Positions 1-12,500 of a stretch of 64,000 nt of DNA are shown one piece after another. The stretch is from assembly GCA_033220425.1 (NCBI GenBank), contig CM065650.1, forward strand, positions 124,001 through 188,000. The letters run 5' to 3'. Made by a program: the position numbers and the translations under genes. Under the pieces are notes generated by a model that saw only the letters and a program-made list of their open reading frames with translations, was not told where the DNA came from and ran no database searches. How positions within the stretch are numbered: position 1 is the first letter of the stretch; each line of letters starts with the position of its first letter. This stretch comes from Lepraria neglecta (lineage: Eukaryota; Ascomycota; Lecanoromycetes; Lecanorales; Stereocaulaceae).

Positions 1-540
1 TTAGATAAACCGACTATCCGCTAAACGGTATTGGCCAGTAAGCTAAACGAAGTTATTATACGGCTGTACTCCCGATATATTACCAGCGGCAAATAGTATC
101 TAATAGGTATAGGGTCCGATAGGTATTCTAACTATATAGGTAGCGGTAGGAAATATAACCTTATAGTATTACCCCTCGAAATATATTATATTAAGACGGA
201 ATAAAAGGAAGTATAGTTATAATTAAAAAATATACGCGAAGAGCTTAAGGATTATATATAAAAATTAATAGAGGAATCTATATATCTTTAGACTACGCTA
301 ATACGCCTTTAGATATAGTATAAATATCTTAAAAATAAAAAGCGGAAGATTATAGACTAAGAGATATAGAATATTAAGGAGTTAGAAGAAGACTAGTAGT
401 CTATCCCAAGTATTCCTAATAATTAGATATTCAACGTCTCGTCCGAACAATTTGGCTTCCTAGCCGGAACCGATTGGTCCTCCTTCCCGATCGTTCCCGG
501 AACTCCTATAGAAGGCCCTGGCAGTTCCGGAGGTTCTTAA
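1..540 (+). pseudogene. Antisense Zn2Cys6-like ORF of chromovirus A (5' end cut by window edge)
   Basis: This ORF runs opposite to the gag-pol of element A and lies between pol and where the 3' LTR would be, outside the window. It is RIP-mutated: all six expected cysteines read Tyr (TGY to TAY), but the spacing x2-x6-x8-x2-x6 is the same as in the better copy of element C (39368-39894). After the cluster come a conserved LPLEI segment and a long charged, possibly coiled-coil stretch. The end, GGS then TAA at 538-540, matches the end of the copies in B and C. The ORF tail overlaps the pol chromodomain codons on the other strand. Role unknown; DNA binding is inferred only from the cysteine spacing. 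Confidence 0.6.
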
Positions 541-3500
541 GGGGTTCCTAGGTGTTTTCGGTATTATTATACCCTTTCTATTTAACTAGATATTTCTAAT
601 TAACCTAATTTAGAATCCTCTTAACCTCGAACTCTATTTCTTCCTTAATATTATAGTAAAACGTTTCTTAGAGAGGTATATTAGAGTCTGCTAGCTCTAA
701 GAGTAAGATATAGAATACCGGATATACTTTAGTATTAGGTAGTAGTTAGAGTTTATAGTTAACTGGTCCTTTTAACCGTTTAATTAAGAATAGTCTAACC
801 TTAATATAATCTAGTTTCTTATTTAGTCTTGTCGTCCTTATATTTTTTATTAGGAAGTATACTTTATCCCCCTTATTTAGCTAAGGAATATTCTTTCTTT
901 TCTTATTAATCTATTCCTTTAACTTCTTATTAGAGCTCTTAATAGACCTTTATATATCCTTATATAAATTCTTTAGCTCTTCTACCTTAACTAAGGCTCT
1001 TTCTATATTAGGTCCCTCTCTTAGTTATAGAAATATATTTATATTCTTTCTATAGTTAGTAAAGAATAGGGTCAGTCCGGTTATATCTAACTACTTATTA
1101 TTATACGCTAGTTATACTATTAGAAGTAGTAAAACCTAGTTATCCTACTTCTAGTTTATATAATATCTTAAATATACTTCTATTATCTAGTTTACACGTT
1201 CTATTTATCTATTAGTCTATAGGTAATATACTATTAATATCCGAAGTTTAGTTCTAATTACTACTATAAGCGTTTTCTAGTAGTTAGAAGTAAATAACTT
1301 ATCTCTATTAGATATTATCGACTTTGGTATACTATAATCCCTTATTAGCTTATTAAGTAGTATAAAGGCTAACTAATCTACCTTATATATCTCCTTAAAA
1401 GGTATTATAATTATATACTTTATAAGTTTATCTATAATAACTATAATCGAGTTAAAGGTATCCTATATAGCCGGATCTTTTAAAGGTAGTAGTTTAACTA
1501 TAAAGTCTATTATAATATTATCCTATAGTAATTCTAGTATAGGAGTAAACTATATTTATCTATACTTGGCGTATCGTGCCGCCTTATTCTACTAGTACTA
1601 GATATATTTTTTAATATATTATTTAACGCGTGTCCGAAGTCTCGGCGCTACATATCCTCGTCCTAGGAGTTCTATAGTCTTAGCTACTCCTAGGTAACCT
1701 TATAAAGGGTCGTCGTAGTAATCCCTAATTACTTCCTTAATATATATATTAGGTAAGTAGGTCTTATCCTAGTATTTAAGTAATACTAAATCCTACTAAT
1801 CTTTTCGTAGGTTTATTACGAATATATCGTTATCGTAGGCCTTTACGATTCTATTAGTTATATTAGGTCCTAATATATAAAGGGTCGTTACTAATACCTA
1901 GTATAGTATAAGTAATCCGTCCGCCTCTCTCTTTAGGATAGGTTATTCCGTAATATTCTTTTCTTCTATATAGTCCGATCGCCTACTTAGGGCGTCTACT
2001 TAACTATTATCCTTTCCTAGGGTATAGGTTATCTTGAATTTATATTAACCTAATAGTTCTAACTATCGAATTTATCTTCTATTTAGCTCCTTTATTATTA
2101 TAAAGTTAAGAAGATTCTTATAATCTATAAAGATAGTTAGATCCGAGTAGCTTTCTATATATACTCGCTAGTTCTATAATATATATACTACGGCAAGTAG
2201 CTCCTTATCGTATATATTATAGTTCTATTCTACTACTAATATCTTCCTTAAATAGTAGGTAACTAGATACTACTTTTAGTCTTTTATTTAATATAGGTAT
2301 ACTCTAATTATAAGATCCGAGGTATCTATTTCGATATAGGCCGGTTTATTAGCCTGAAAGGTATAGAGTACTAGTAGATCCGTATATACTTTCTTTAATA
2401 TATCGAATAATTTCTATTAGTCTTTTCCCTATATAAATCTAGTATCCTTTTTTATAATATCTATTAGAGGTAGTACTTTCTTTAAGTAGCCCTCGATAAA
2501 CTTCCTATTAAAGTTAGTAAATCCTAAGAAGCTTTATACTACTTTGACGTCCTATAGTATAGGCTATTCCGCTATAGCTTTGATCTTCTCTAGGCTTATA
2601 CTAATACCTTCTATACTAACTATAAATCCTAGAAATTCTACTAACTATTAATAAAATTCGCACTTTTCTGGTTTAAGAAGAAGTTTCGCTTGTAATAGGT
2701 ATCCGAGGACGTCCTATATATACTCTATATATTCTTTCTTGTTCTTAGAATAAATTAGTATATTATCGAGGTATACTATCGCTGTTCGATCTAAGTATAC
2801 TCGTATAATATTATTAATAAGTACTTAGTAGGTTACTAGTGCGTTAGTAAGTCTAAACGGTATTACTAGATACTTATAGTAGCTATATCTTGTTTGGAAG
2901 GTAGTTTTCTATTCTTCGCCTTCTTTTATCCAAATTAGATTATATATACCTCTAAGATCTAGTTTAGTAAATATCTTTGCTTTATCGAGCCGATCCTATA
3001 GCTCTCCTATTTTTAGTAATAGATATCTATTCTTGATTATAATATCGTTTAACTTTTAATAGTTAATATATAGTCTTAAGCTTCTATCCTTCTTTAGTAC
3101 AAAGAGGATTAGATAACCTACTAGTAATTTGGATTCCCGAATAAATCCCTTTTTAAGGTTCTTATTAATATACCCGCGAAGTACCTTAAGTTCCTTTTCT
3201 AATAATACGTAAATAGGTCTAAATATCGGCTATTTACTAGGTTCGAGTTCGATCTTATAATCCTATAGCTAGTACCTAGGTAATACTTCTATATTCGTCT
3301 CTTCCTCGAATAAATATACCTACTTACTATATTCCTAAGGGATAGAGAGTATATTAGTTCCTCCCTTAACTCTTACTTTATTATCCCGCTAACCTTTACT
3401 AGTAACTATAGAGTTAGAGTACCCTTTAGTACTGTCCTTATACGAAGCTAAGGTAATATATACCTCGACCGGTCTTTAGTTCGACTTCTTATCTACTATT

Positions 3501-4690
3501 AAACGCTGCTAATATATAGGTATAATCCTAGTAATATTTCCGGATTAATCTATCTTGAGTACTCCTCGAGCCTAATTAATTATTAGGTTATACTTCTTTA
3601 ACTAAGGTATACCTAAAATTATATAATAGGTAGCTATCCTAATAACGTTAAAGGTAATCTCCTTATAGTAGTACTAAATTATAATAGGTAACGAAAGTAT
3701 CTCTTCGTCTACCTTTCCTATTAATAGTATTAACCTGTTAGCTATCTGAAGGTTATACTATTATAACTTTTTTCGAGTTAGTATTCCTATTCTTCGTACC
3801 AAGTCTCGCGAAATGAAATTTCTAGTAGCTCTAGAATCTATTATCGCAACGGTCCGCTGTCCGTTAACAATTACCGGTATCTTTATATATATATTATATT
3901 GCGCGGAATATAGATATTATTTAGGGGTTAATATATTGATCTCCTTATAGCTACCCCTACTACGAGGGATTACTCTTTTCCCTATATAGGGAGGAATCCT
4001 ACAAGTTATTTCTCGAACTTATATTTCTTGTAGTCGTTATACAAATATACGTACTATTACTATAGGTAGTATTAGTTTACTTCTAGACTCTAACGTCTTA
4101 TTTGGTTTCGATAGTAAGCCTCTTCTTTATCCTTCTTACGCGGAAAGTAACTTAGTTATTATTTTCTTGCTAAGTACTAAGGATATCTATCGTCCTTATA
4201 CTTATAGTACTAGTAATTACTATAGGATGATTTTGTTAGAACTCCTAGTTCCTTTCTGCGGTTAATTCTATAATAGTTATAACTATTTTCTATATACTAT
4301 CTCTAGTAGACTTCCTTATATTTAGGGTAATAGTAGTTACTCCTAAAGTCTAAGATACTAAAGTCGTTCTAGAATTCTTTTAGTCTTTCTTCCTCTAAGT
4401 ATTCCTTTCTCTCCTTAGATATAGTAGATCTAGGTTCGGGTATTATCGGTAGTTCTTTTCCTTTGATTATAACCTCCTATTCCGATTCTTCCTTATCCTA
4501 ATCCTACTCAGGTTACTTTCCCTAAGTATTACTGCTATCCCTAACGTATAGCTTTCCTATCTAAGTATTAGCTTTATTCGTAAAGCTATTATCGGAGAAC
4601 TCCTCATCTCCTAAGTTAGATTCTCCGTCTAGTTACTAACTATAGACTTCGTTCTATATTGGTAAGATTCTACTAGAATTACTATCCTGG
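500..4690 (-). pseudogene. Ty3/gypsy chromovirus A pol, RIP-inactivated
   Basis: This is the minus-strand polyprotein remnant of an LTR retrotransposon. In translation order one sees an aspartic protease (DSRAT motif, where the Gly of DSGAT is mutated, near 3860-3780), reverse transcriptase ([17 protein letters not shown] near 3080-3020 and VYLDNILIYS near 2780-2740, with the second catalytic Asp now Asn), RNase H, integrase (about 1850-1000) and a C-terminal chromodomain (YLVKxKGYNNTENTxEPL near 590-520). Domain order and chromodomain place it among the Ty3/gypsy chromoviruses. Stops replace Trp and Gln throughout, so it is dead. Its LTR (5662-6166) lies upstream. The same family occurs as D (6172-9524) and B (32576-47438). 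Confidence 0.85.
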
Positions 4691-5643
4691 TCTCGTACCT
4701 TTTCTAGTACGTTTAGCTACTATCGATATACTATGTTTTTCGACTTGTAGTCTCTAGCGAAGTAGCCCGGTTTACTATAGCTATAACACGTAAGTATTTT
4801 CTTTCTACCCCCTTACTGCTTCTTGCCCCTAGCTAGCCCTCTAAAGGCCTATTTACCTTTTCTCTCCGTGAAATCTAGTTCTATTAGTACTAGTCTATAA
4901 GGGTTACGTTCTTTATATCCTAGGCGATAGCTCTTTAATTTAGTAAAAAAGCTCGAGTATCCTATTCCGCCGACTCCTCCGTTATACCTTTTCTCTATAG
5001 TCCTTTTAAATAGCTTATTTTTAATTTTAATTACTTCTTCGATTAGCTTATTAAAGGTATCTAAGATAATCCCTAACCTTATAAATTCGTCCTTAATATT
5101 ATCCTTTAGACCTCTTTAGTATATAGTTATTAATACGTTATTATCCTAGTTAGTCTTCGCTATATACTATTGAAACTAAGTCGAATACTCCGATATAGAC
5201 TTCTTCTAAGTTAAGTACTGGATAGTTTATATTACTATATTAACTTTATTAGACGGTCCGAATATACGGCGGATTTCAAGTCTAAATATAGCTATACTCT
5301 CTATCTACTACTTGATTTCCGTATTATCGTTGTCTTCTAGTTCTTCTATATACTTCTTTAGGAACGGGTCGACCTACTTCTAGACTCTTCTATATAAGTA
5401 AGTAATAGCGAAGGTTAGATATCGCTGAGTAGGTATATAGTCCCCCTAGAAAGCCAGGTATAAACTAACCTAAGATAGCTATCCCTCGAGCTTATCTCTT
5501 TCTCTATAGTATAAGTCGGGCTAGACTATCTTAATATATCTACTAGTTCCTTTATTAATAGTCGGGTGTCTCTATTATTATTATCCGCTCCCTCCTAAGG
5601 AACTTGGGGTATTAGCCCTAGAGTCTCTTAGTATAGTATTTAT
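4690..5643 (-). pseudogene. Chromovirus A gag, RIP-inactivated
   Basis: Capsid/nucleocapsid region of element A. The start codon position (5643) now reads ATA, a G-to-A change, about 18 nt inside the LTR edge, as in element C where ATG survives at 45018. The middle aligns by eye with the Retrotrans_gag-type segment of C (KWVEPFLKKYM and IRRIFGP there). A CCHC zinc knuckle lies near 4800-4730, with some Cys converted to Tyr and His to Tyr. Many TAG stops are present. Confidence 0.7.
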
Positions 5644-5661
5644 CCTTAAGGGTGCTCAAAG

Positions 5662-6166
5662 TATTACAGACCGTGCGTACTAGTATCGTATATAGATTGA
5701 TTCTTAATAAGGATAGAGGTATAACTAATAAGAGGTAAAGCAGGCTTTAGTAGTGCTAAGCGGATCTAGTATATAATTAGGTAATATATATTTAGTGCCT
5801 AACCTAAGAGATCTATCGTATATAGTAAATAATTGAATACTAAGTTAAGTATAATACTCCAAGTGGTAAGTAGTGCTCCGTATATATAGATATACGAAAT
5901 CTATGCCAAGCATTCTTGATCGCACTGATCGCACTGATCGTATCTGCGCTCATTGCGACTACTGCGCTCATCGCTTAATATGCCAAGCCTTCCTGATCGC
6001 ACTGATCGCACTAATCGTATCTGCGCTCGTTGCGACCACTACGCTCATCGCTTAATATGCCAAGCCTTCAGGGTCTGTCCGAGTCGGACACCGACTCGTC
6101 GACTCGAACCATGACGGGCGCTACGCTCCATGAGCGCATCCCTAATCATGTTTCCTAATCGTAATA
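5662..6166 (-). repeat. 5' LTR of element A (505 bp)
   Basis: The ends are RIP-altered forms of TGTTACGA...TCGTAACA. It matches in inverted orientation the LTR at 9015-9524 and in direct orientation the LTR at 32576-32989. The gag of A begins on its left and element D resumes directly on its right, so A is inserted into D. The left LTR of A is outside the window, so a target duplication (candidate AGTAC at 6167-6171) cannot be confirmed. Confidence 0.85.
5904..6057. repeat. Two 77-bp tandem repeats within the LTR
   Basis: The units 5904-5980 and 5981-6057 both start with TGCCAAGC. Each contains GATCGCACTGATCGCACT followed by CTGCGCTC and CGCTCATCGC motifs. A third unit starts at 6058 and breaks off after 8-10 bases. 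The D LTR has the same pair, while the B LTR has a single shortened unit, so repeat number varies within the family. Confidence 0.85.
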
Positions 6167-6171
6167 AGTAC

Positions 6172-8039
6172 GTCGAGAAATATAGCCAAGGGACTAACAA
6201 GAACACCACCCTGCGGATATAGCTATTACTACGAATATAAGGAAAACGGATATCTATAGTACCTCGCGACGAAAAGAATATACTAATACTTCCTAGGACG
6301 CGATAAGGAATAGTTAAAGAGAGTTATTTACGAATTAAATAATAACCTAAGCGCTAGAGAATACCATTTGACAGAATGGTACGCCTATCTATATAACGAC
6401 TATAAGAAGTATATATAATTAAAGATAAAGGTAGGATTCCTACTCCTATAAGCGGGAAAAGAGTAATCCCTTATAGTAGGGGTAGCTATAAGGAGATTAA
6501 TATATTAACCCCTAAATAACATCTATATTCCGCGCAGTACGATATATATATATAAATACTAGTAATTGTTAATAGATAGCGGACCATTGCGATAATAGAT
6601 TCTAGAGCTACTAGAAACTTTATCTCACGAGACTTGGTGCGAATAACTAGAATACTAACTTAGAAGAAGTTATAGTAGTATAACCTTTAGATAGCCGATA
6701 GGTTAATACTATTAATAGGAAAGATAGACGAAGAGATACTTTTATTACCTATTATAATTTAGCGCTACTATAAGGAGATTACCTTTAACATTATTATAAT
6801 AGCTACCTATTATATAATTTTAGGAATACCTTAGTTAAAGAAGTATAACCTAATAATCGATTAGGCTCGAGGAGTACTCAAGATAGATTAATCCGGCAAT
6901 ATCACTAGGATTATACCTATATATTAGCAGCGTTTAATAGTAGATAAGAAGTCGAACCGAAGACCGGTCGAGGTATATATTACCTTAGCTTCGTATAAGG
7001 ACGGTACTAAAAGGTAGTCCGACTCTATAGTTACTAGCGAAGGTTAGCGGGATAATAAAGTAAGAGTTAGAGGAGGAACTAATATACCCTCTATCCCTTA
7101 GGAGTATAGTAGATAGGTATACTTATTCAAGAAAGAGACGAATATAGAAGTATTACCTAGGTACTAGCTATAGGATTATAAGATCGAGCTCGAACCTAGT
7201 AAATAGCCGATATTTAGACCTATCTACGTATTATTAGAGAAGGAACTTAAAGTACTTTATAGGTATATTAATAAGAACCTTAAAAAAGGATTTATTCGAG
7301 AATCTAAATTACTAGTAGGTTATCCTATCCTCTTTATACTAAAGAAGGATAGAAGCCTAAGACTATATATTAACTATCGGAAGTTAAACGATATTACTAT
7401 TAAGAATAGATATCTATTACTAAATATAGGAGAGCTATAAGATTAGCTCGGGAAAGTAAAGATATTTACTAAACTAGATCTTAGAGTTATATATAACCTA
7501 ATTCGGATAAAAGAGGGCGAGGAATAGAAAACTACCTTCTAAACAAGATATAGCTACTATAAGTATCTAGTAATACCGTTTAGACTTACTAACGTACTAG
7601 TAACCTACTAAGTATTTATTAATAATATTATACAAGTATACTTAGATTAAATAGTAATAGTATACCTTAATAATATACTAATTTATTCTGAAAACAAGGA
7701 AGAATATATTCTATATATATAGGACGTCCTTAGATACCTATTATAAGCGGAACTTCTCCTTAAACTAGAGAAGTATAAATTCTATAAGGAATTAGTAGAA
7801 TTTCTAGGATTTATAGTTAGTATAAGAGGTATTAGTATAAGCCCGAAGAAGATCAAGGCTATCGCTGAATAGCCTATACTATAGGATATCAAAGTAGTAT
7901 AAAGCTTCTTAGGATTTACTAACTTTAACAGGAAGTTTATCAAGGGCTACTCTAAGAAAGTACTATCTCTAACAGATATTATAAAGAAGGATATTAGATT
8001 TATATAGGGAGAAGACTAATAGAAATTATTCGATATATA
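6172..8039 (+). pseudogene. Chromovirus D gag end to RNase H, truncated
   Basis: Plus-strand copy of the A family. It starts abruptly in the gag C-terminus next to the A LTR, because A is inserted here and the 5' part lies outside the window. Seen in order: protease (DSRATRNFISRDLVR near 6597-6640), reverse transcriptase (LKKDRSLRLYINYRKLN near 7325-7390, FTKLDLR near 7465, VYLNNILIYS near 7660-7690) and the start of RNase H up to 8039. RIP stops are common. Integrase and chromodomain are missing: the sequence jumps to the antisense ORF at 8623, a loss of about 2 kb compared with A. Confidence 0.8.
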
Positions 8040-8622
8040 TGGCCCGGAAAGATATGGGATATCCCATAGGATATCCCAAGGGTTGGGTATGGGATTCCGG
8101 TATGGGATGGGATTAGAAGATCCTAAATCCCATATCTTTTAGGAGATATAGGATGGGATCTCAATGGGATATCCCACGGTATGGGATATTGGTGGGATTA
8201 TCTAATGGTACGGGATATTTTCGGGATATCCCAGTGGCGGATAAGATAAGACCTATACTTGGAATTTCTAGTCATCATTCTAGTCATCAAAACTTCAAAT
8301 ATTTTTTTGAATATTCTATAATATAGGATATTCTAGTAGGAAATATAGAATTATAGAATATTCAAAAAAATATTTGAAGTTTTGATGACTAGAATGATGA
8401 CTAGAAATTCCAAGTATAGGTCTTATCTTATCCGCCACTGGGATATCCCGAAAATATCCCGTACCATTAGATAATCCCACCAATATCCCATACCGTGGGA
8501 TATCCCATTGAGATCCCATACCTCCCACTAATGGTATGGGATTTCAGACCTTGATACTATACCATACCCCGGGATGGGTAAGAGAGCCAATATCCTATAC
8601 CATCCCATATCTTTCCGGGCCA
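8040..8622. mobile_element. Palindromic foldback MITE with TA target duplication
   Basis: The ends are inverted repeats (TGGCCCGGAAAGATATGGGA at the left, its complement at the right) and TA flanks both sides (8038-8039 and 8623-8624), as in Tc1/mariner-type insertions. Inner arms of about 165 bp (roughly 8155-8322 and 8352-8518) are near-perfect complements around a short spacer near 8323-8351. The outer parts are less well matched. There are many copies of a GGGATATCCC-like motif. No transposase is present, so it is non-autonomous. Unlike its surroundings it shows little RIP. Confidence 0.85.
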
Positions 8623-8966
8623 TACTATATCTAAAGGCGTATTAGCGTAGTCTAAAGATATATAGATTCCTCTATTAATTTTCGTATATAATCCTTAAGC
8701 TCTTTACGCGTATTTTTTAACTATAACTATACTTCCTTTTATTCCGTCTTAATATAATATATTTCGAGGGGTAATACTATAAGGTCGTATTTCCTACCGC
8801 TGCCTATATAGTTAGAATACCTATCGGACCCTATACCTATTAGGTACTATTTACCGCTGGTAATATATCGGGAGTATAGCTATATAATAACTTCGTTTAG
8901 CTTACTAGCCAATACCGTTCGGCGGACGGTCGGTTTATCTAAACGTTTAGTACGTCGGGGTAGTAT
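8623..8966 (-). pseudogene. Antisense Zn2Cys6-like ORF of chromovirus D (3' end deleted)
   Basis: Inverted counterpart of 1-325. The start codon position at 8966 reads ATA; the C copy still has ATG with the matching context. The six cysteine positions read Tyr through G-to-A changes but keep the x2-x6-x8-x2-x6 spacing. The downstream part and the overlap with the chromodomain were lost in the deletion at the MITE. A purine tract and the D LTR follow on the right. Confidence 0.6.
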
Positions 8967-9000
8967 AAAGGATAGATAGTTTCTCAAGACGAGAAATCTA

Positions 9001-9014
9001 GGAGAGGGAGCTAA
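9001..9014 (+). promoter_or_regulatory. Polypurine tract of element D
   Basis: A purine-rich run (AGGAGAGGGAG) lies directly before the LTR start at 9015, the position where plus-strand priming occurs in LTR retrotransposons. Copies B and C have the equivalent tract on the complementary strand next to their LTRs. Confidence 0.7.
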
Positions 9015-9524
9015 TATTACGATTAGGAAACATAATCAGGGATACGCTTATAGAGTATAGTACCCGTTATAGTTCAAGTCGACGAGTCGGTATCCGACTC
9101 GGATAGACCCTGAAGGCTTAGTATATTAAGCGATAAGCGTAGTGGTCGCAATAAGCGCAGATACGATCAGTGCGATCAGTACAATCAAGGATACTTGGCA
9201 TATTAAGCGATAAGCGCAGTAGTCGTAATGAGCGCAGATACGATCAGTGCGATCAGTGCGATCAAGAATGCTTAGTATGGATTTCGTATATCTATATATA
9301 CGGAGCACTGCTTACCACTTGGAGCATCGTGCTTAACTTGCTATTCAATTATTTACTATATACGATAGATCTCTTAGGCTAGGCACTGAACATATATTAT
9401 CTAATTATATACCAGACCCGCTTAGTATTACTTGAAGCCTGCTTCACCTCCTGTTGGTTGCACCTCCATCCCTATTGAGAATCAATCCATACTACGACCA
9501 CCGCACGCAACGTGGTTCGTAACA
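9015..9524 (+). repeat. 3' LTR of element D (510 bp)
   Basis: Starts TATTACGATTAGG (TGTTACGA with one RIP change) and ends GGTTCGTAACA. It is the inverted counterpart of 5662-6166 and includes the two 77-bp repeats. Immediately after it the reverse transcriptase of element E starts in mid-domain, so D is inserted in E. The left end of D lies outside the window, so the candidate target duplication CGGGG (9525-9529) is unpaired. Confidence 0.85.
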
Positions 9525-12500
9525 CGGGGGTGGATTAGGCATTCTACCAGCTCTGCGGGGGCCCCAATCCTATTCGTTCCGAAGAAGGATAGAGGCCTGC
9601 GTTTATACGTTGATTACTATAGACTTAATAAGGTTACCGTCAAAAATCGCCACCTACTACCACTTATTAGTAAAACCCTAGATCGTTTAAGCGGTACTAA
9701 GGTATTTACTAAGCTTGACCTGAAAGATACCTACTATCGAATTAGGATTAGGCTAGGAGACGAGTGGAAGACTGCGTTCCGTACGCGTTACGGGCACTTT
9801 AAATATATAGTTATACCATTTAGCCTAACTAATACTCCGGTAACCTTTCAGGTATATATTAATAAGGCCTTAGCGGGCTTAATCGATGACTTTTACATTA
9901 TCTATCTAGATAATATTCTTATCTTCTCTAAATCGGCGGAGTAATATATATAATACGTACGCGAAGTCCTTAAGAGACTTAGATAGTTTAAGCTTTTCGT
10001 AAACCCTAAGAAATATTAAATCTTTACTATCGAGGTCGAGTTCCTAGGATTTATTATCTCTACGCAAGGCGTAACTATAGATAAGCGTAGGATAAGTACA
10101 ATCCAGGAATAGCCGAGGCCTAGGAGTTACCACGAGGTCCAAGTATTCCTAGGGTTTATTAACTTCTTTCGGCGATTTATATATTATTACTCCCAAATTA
10201 TAGAGCCTTTAATAAGTCTTCTGCAGGGGAGTATAAAAGGAGTTAAGATAGGACTATTAGAATAGCCTAATAGCGTAGAATATACGTTTAGCCTGCTCCG
10301 CAATATCTTTACTAATATTCCTATCCTATATTATTATAATCTAGAGAAGTATACCCGGATTAAGACGGATACTTCTGATTTTATAATAGTAGGGATTCTA
10401 TCCTAGCTATAAGATAGTATATAATAGCACCCGGTAGCCTTTTAGTCCCGGAAGATAATTCCTACTAAGAGGAATTATAAAACCTATAACAAGGAGCTTC
10501 TCGCTATTATTATAGTATTAAAGTAGTAGTAATACTACTATAAGGGTAGTCTCTATCCTATTAAGGTCCTTATAGACTATAATAATCTTAAGTATTTTAT
10601 AAATATAAAAGAGTTAAATAGTCGGTAAGCTAGATAGATAACGAAGCTCTCTATATTCGACTTTATTATCTTGTATAGGCCTAGTAAGACAAACCCGGCC
10701 GATACGCCGTCGAGACGCCCTGATTACGCAGGCGCGAATATATCTATAAATCTCTTATTACTAACTCTGCAGCAGAAGCTGGCTAATATAGCGGGGATTT
10801 ATACCCCTATATTTGAGGTAATTAGGAAGGTATATAGGCTAGATACTCCTGAGGGAGGTGATACTCTAGAAGTTGGCGTAACGCACGCGGTATATAGTAT
10901 ACACGTAGTATAGACGTAATATCCAGCAGTAGAGGCAAAAGCTGAACTACTAGGATCTATACTTGCCGTTATTAATAAGACCTGTTTAAGTTATATAATA
11001 AGGCTTAGGAAACCTCTACCCTAAAGCTAGGGGAGCGTAGGCGAGATACCGCCTTAAACCACTTGTAATGTAGCTAGTGTCCAGCTTAATCCTATTACTA
11101 GAACTATTGGTTATAAATAGCTCGTTCTACGTGTAGTCGCTAGTGTGATAGCGTCTTACGAAACGGTATATACGTTACAGCTTAAAGACCCTTAGGTCTC
11201 TAGCTATAGATAAGGCAAAGACATAGAAAATCGTATAGTAAACGCCGGGTCTTGGATATAGGACAAGCAAGGTCTTCTAAGATATAATAGCGCTGTATAT
11301 ATGCCCGAAGACGAAGCTATCCGCGATAAGCTATTAAAACGCCATTATAATGACCCCTTAGCGGGACATTTTGGGTCTAATAAGACTATAGAGCTCCTCC
11401 GGAGGAAGTTCTTCTAGGGCACTATCAATAAGGATATCAAGGTATATATAGATATATACGATATTTATCAGCGTATAAAAGCAAGACGATATCGCCTATA
11501 CGGCGAAATATATATATTACTATAGCCAAAGGGTCTATAGAAAGAAATTACTATAGACTTTATTACCAACTTACCGCCAAGTAAGTAGAGAGGATACGTT
11601 TATAATATAATTCTTATAATAGTCGATCGGTATATAAAGATAGTTAGATACCTCCTAACCTAAAAGACTATTAATACTATTAATCTAGCGGAGCTCTTCT
11701 TCGAGGAAATTATCCTTAGATATAGCTACCTAGACGGTATCGTCTCGGATAGGGGTAGCGTATTTACCAGCGGCTTTTAGGCTGAGATTTACTATTAAAT
11801 AAAAATGAAGAGAAATCTTAGTACTATATTCTACCCCTAAACTAATAGCTAGATAGAACGCCAAAATTAAACGCTTGAGTACTATCTGCGTATCTACTGC
11901 GATAAGTAGTAGGGTAACTGGGTAGGTCTCCTACTACTAGCCGAATTCGTCTATTACCAAGCTTAATAAACGAGCTCCGGGAGAAGTCCGTTTTACTTGA
12001 TATATAGCTATAAGCTAGAGCTCGAAATACGCGCCGAGGACGATACTAGGGAGGAAGAGGTACTCGTAGTAAAGGATCGTATAAAGTAACTTTATTAAAT
12101 ACGAGATACGCTTATAGAATACTAGGTAACTATACGGGAATCGCAGGCCAAATACTATAATTAATATTATAAGCTACGCGTTCTTAATAAAGAGGACTTA
12201 GTATTACTATTAACTAAAAACTTAAAGTTAAAAAGACCGAGCAAGAAGATATCCTATAAGTAGATTAGGCTATTTTATATAGACGAGCCTATTAGGAAGT
12301 AAATATACTACCTTATACTCCCTATAGAATATTCGATTTATTCTATCTTTTATATCTCTCTTCTAGAGCTATATAAACGCAGGCCAAACGACGAGTCGAT
12401 TCCTGAATTTTAACTCCTAGAACTTATTAATAACTAAGAAGAATAGGAGGTAGAAGAGATTTTAGGAAAATATATTTAGAAAGGAATTATTTCCTATAAA

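Noticed and set aside
5873-6055. 60-codon ORF (and its inverted twin 9126-9308) with repeated DRTDRTDRICAH-like peptides
   Set aside because: It lies wholly inside LTRs and reflects the 77-bp DNA repeats. No start or context for a gene.
8316-8528. ORF in the MITE palindrome
   Set aside because: Caused by the inverted-repeat sequence; no motif and no independent support.
9432-9944. 170-codon ORF starting in the D LTR and running into the E reverse transcriptase
   Set aside because: A chance fusion across the LTR/E junction; only the part from 9525 on is retroelement RT.
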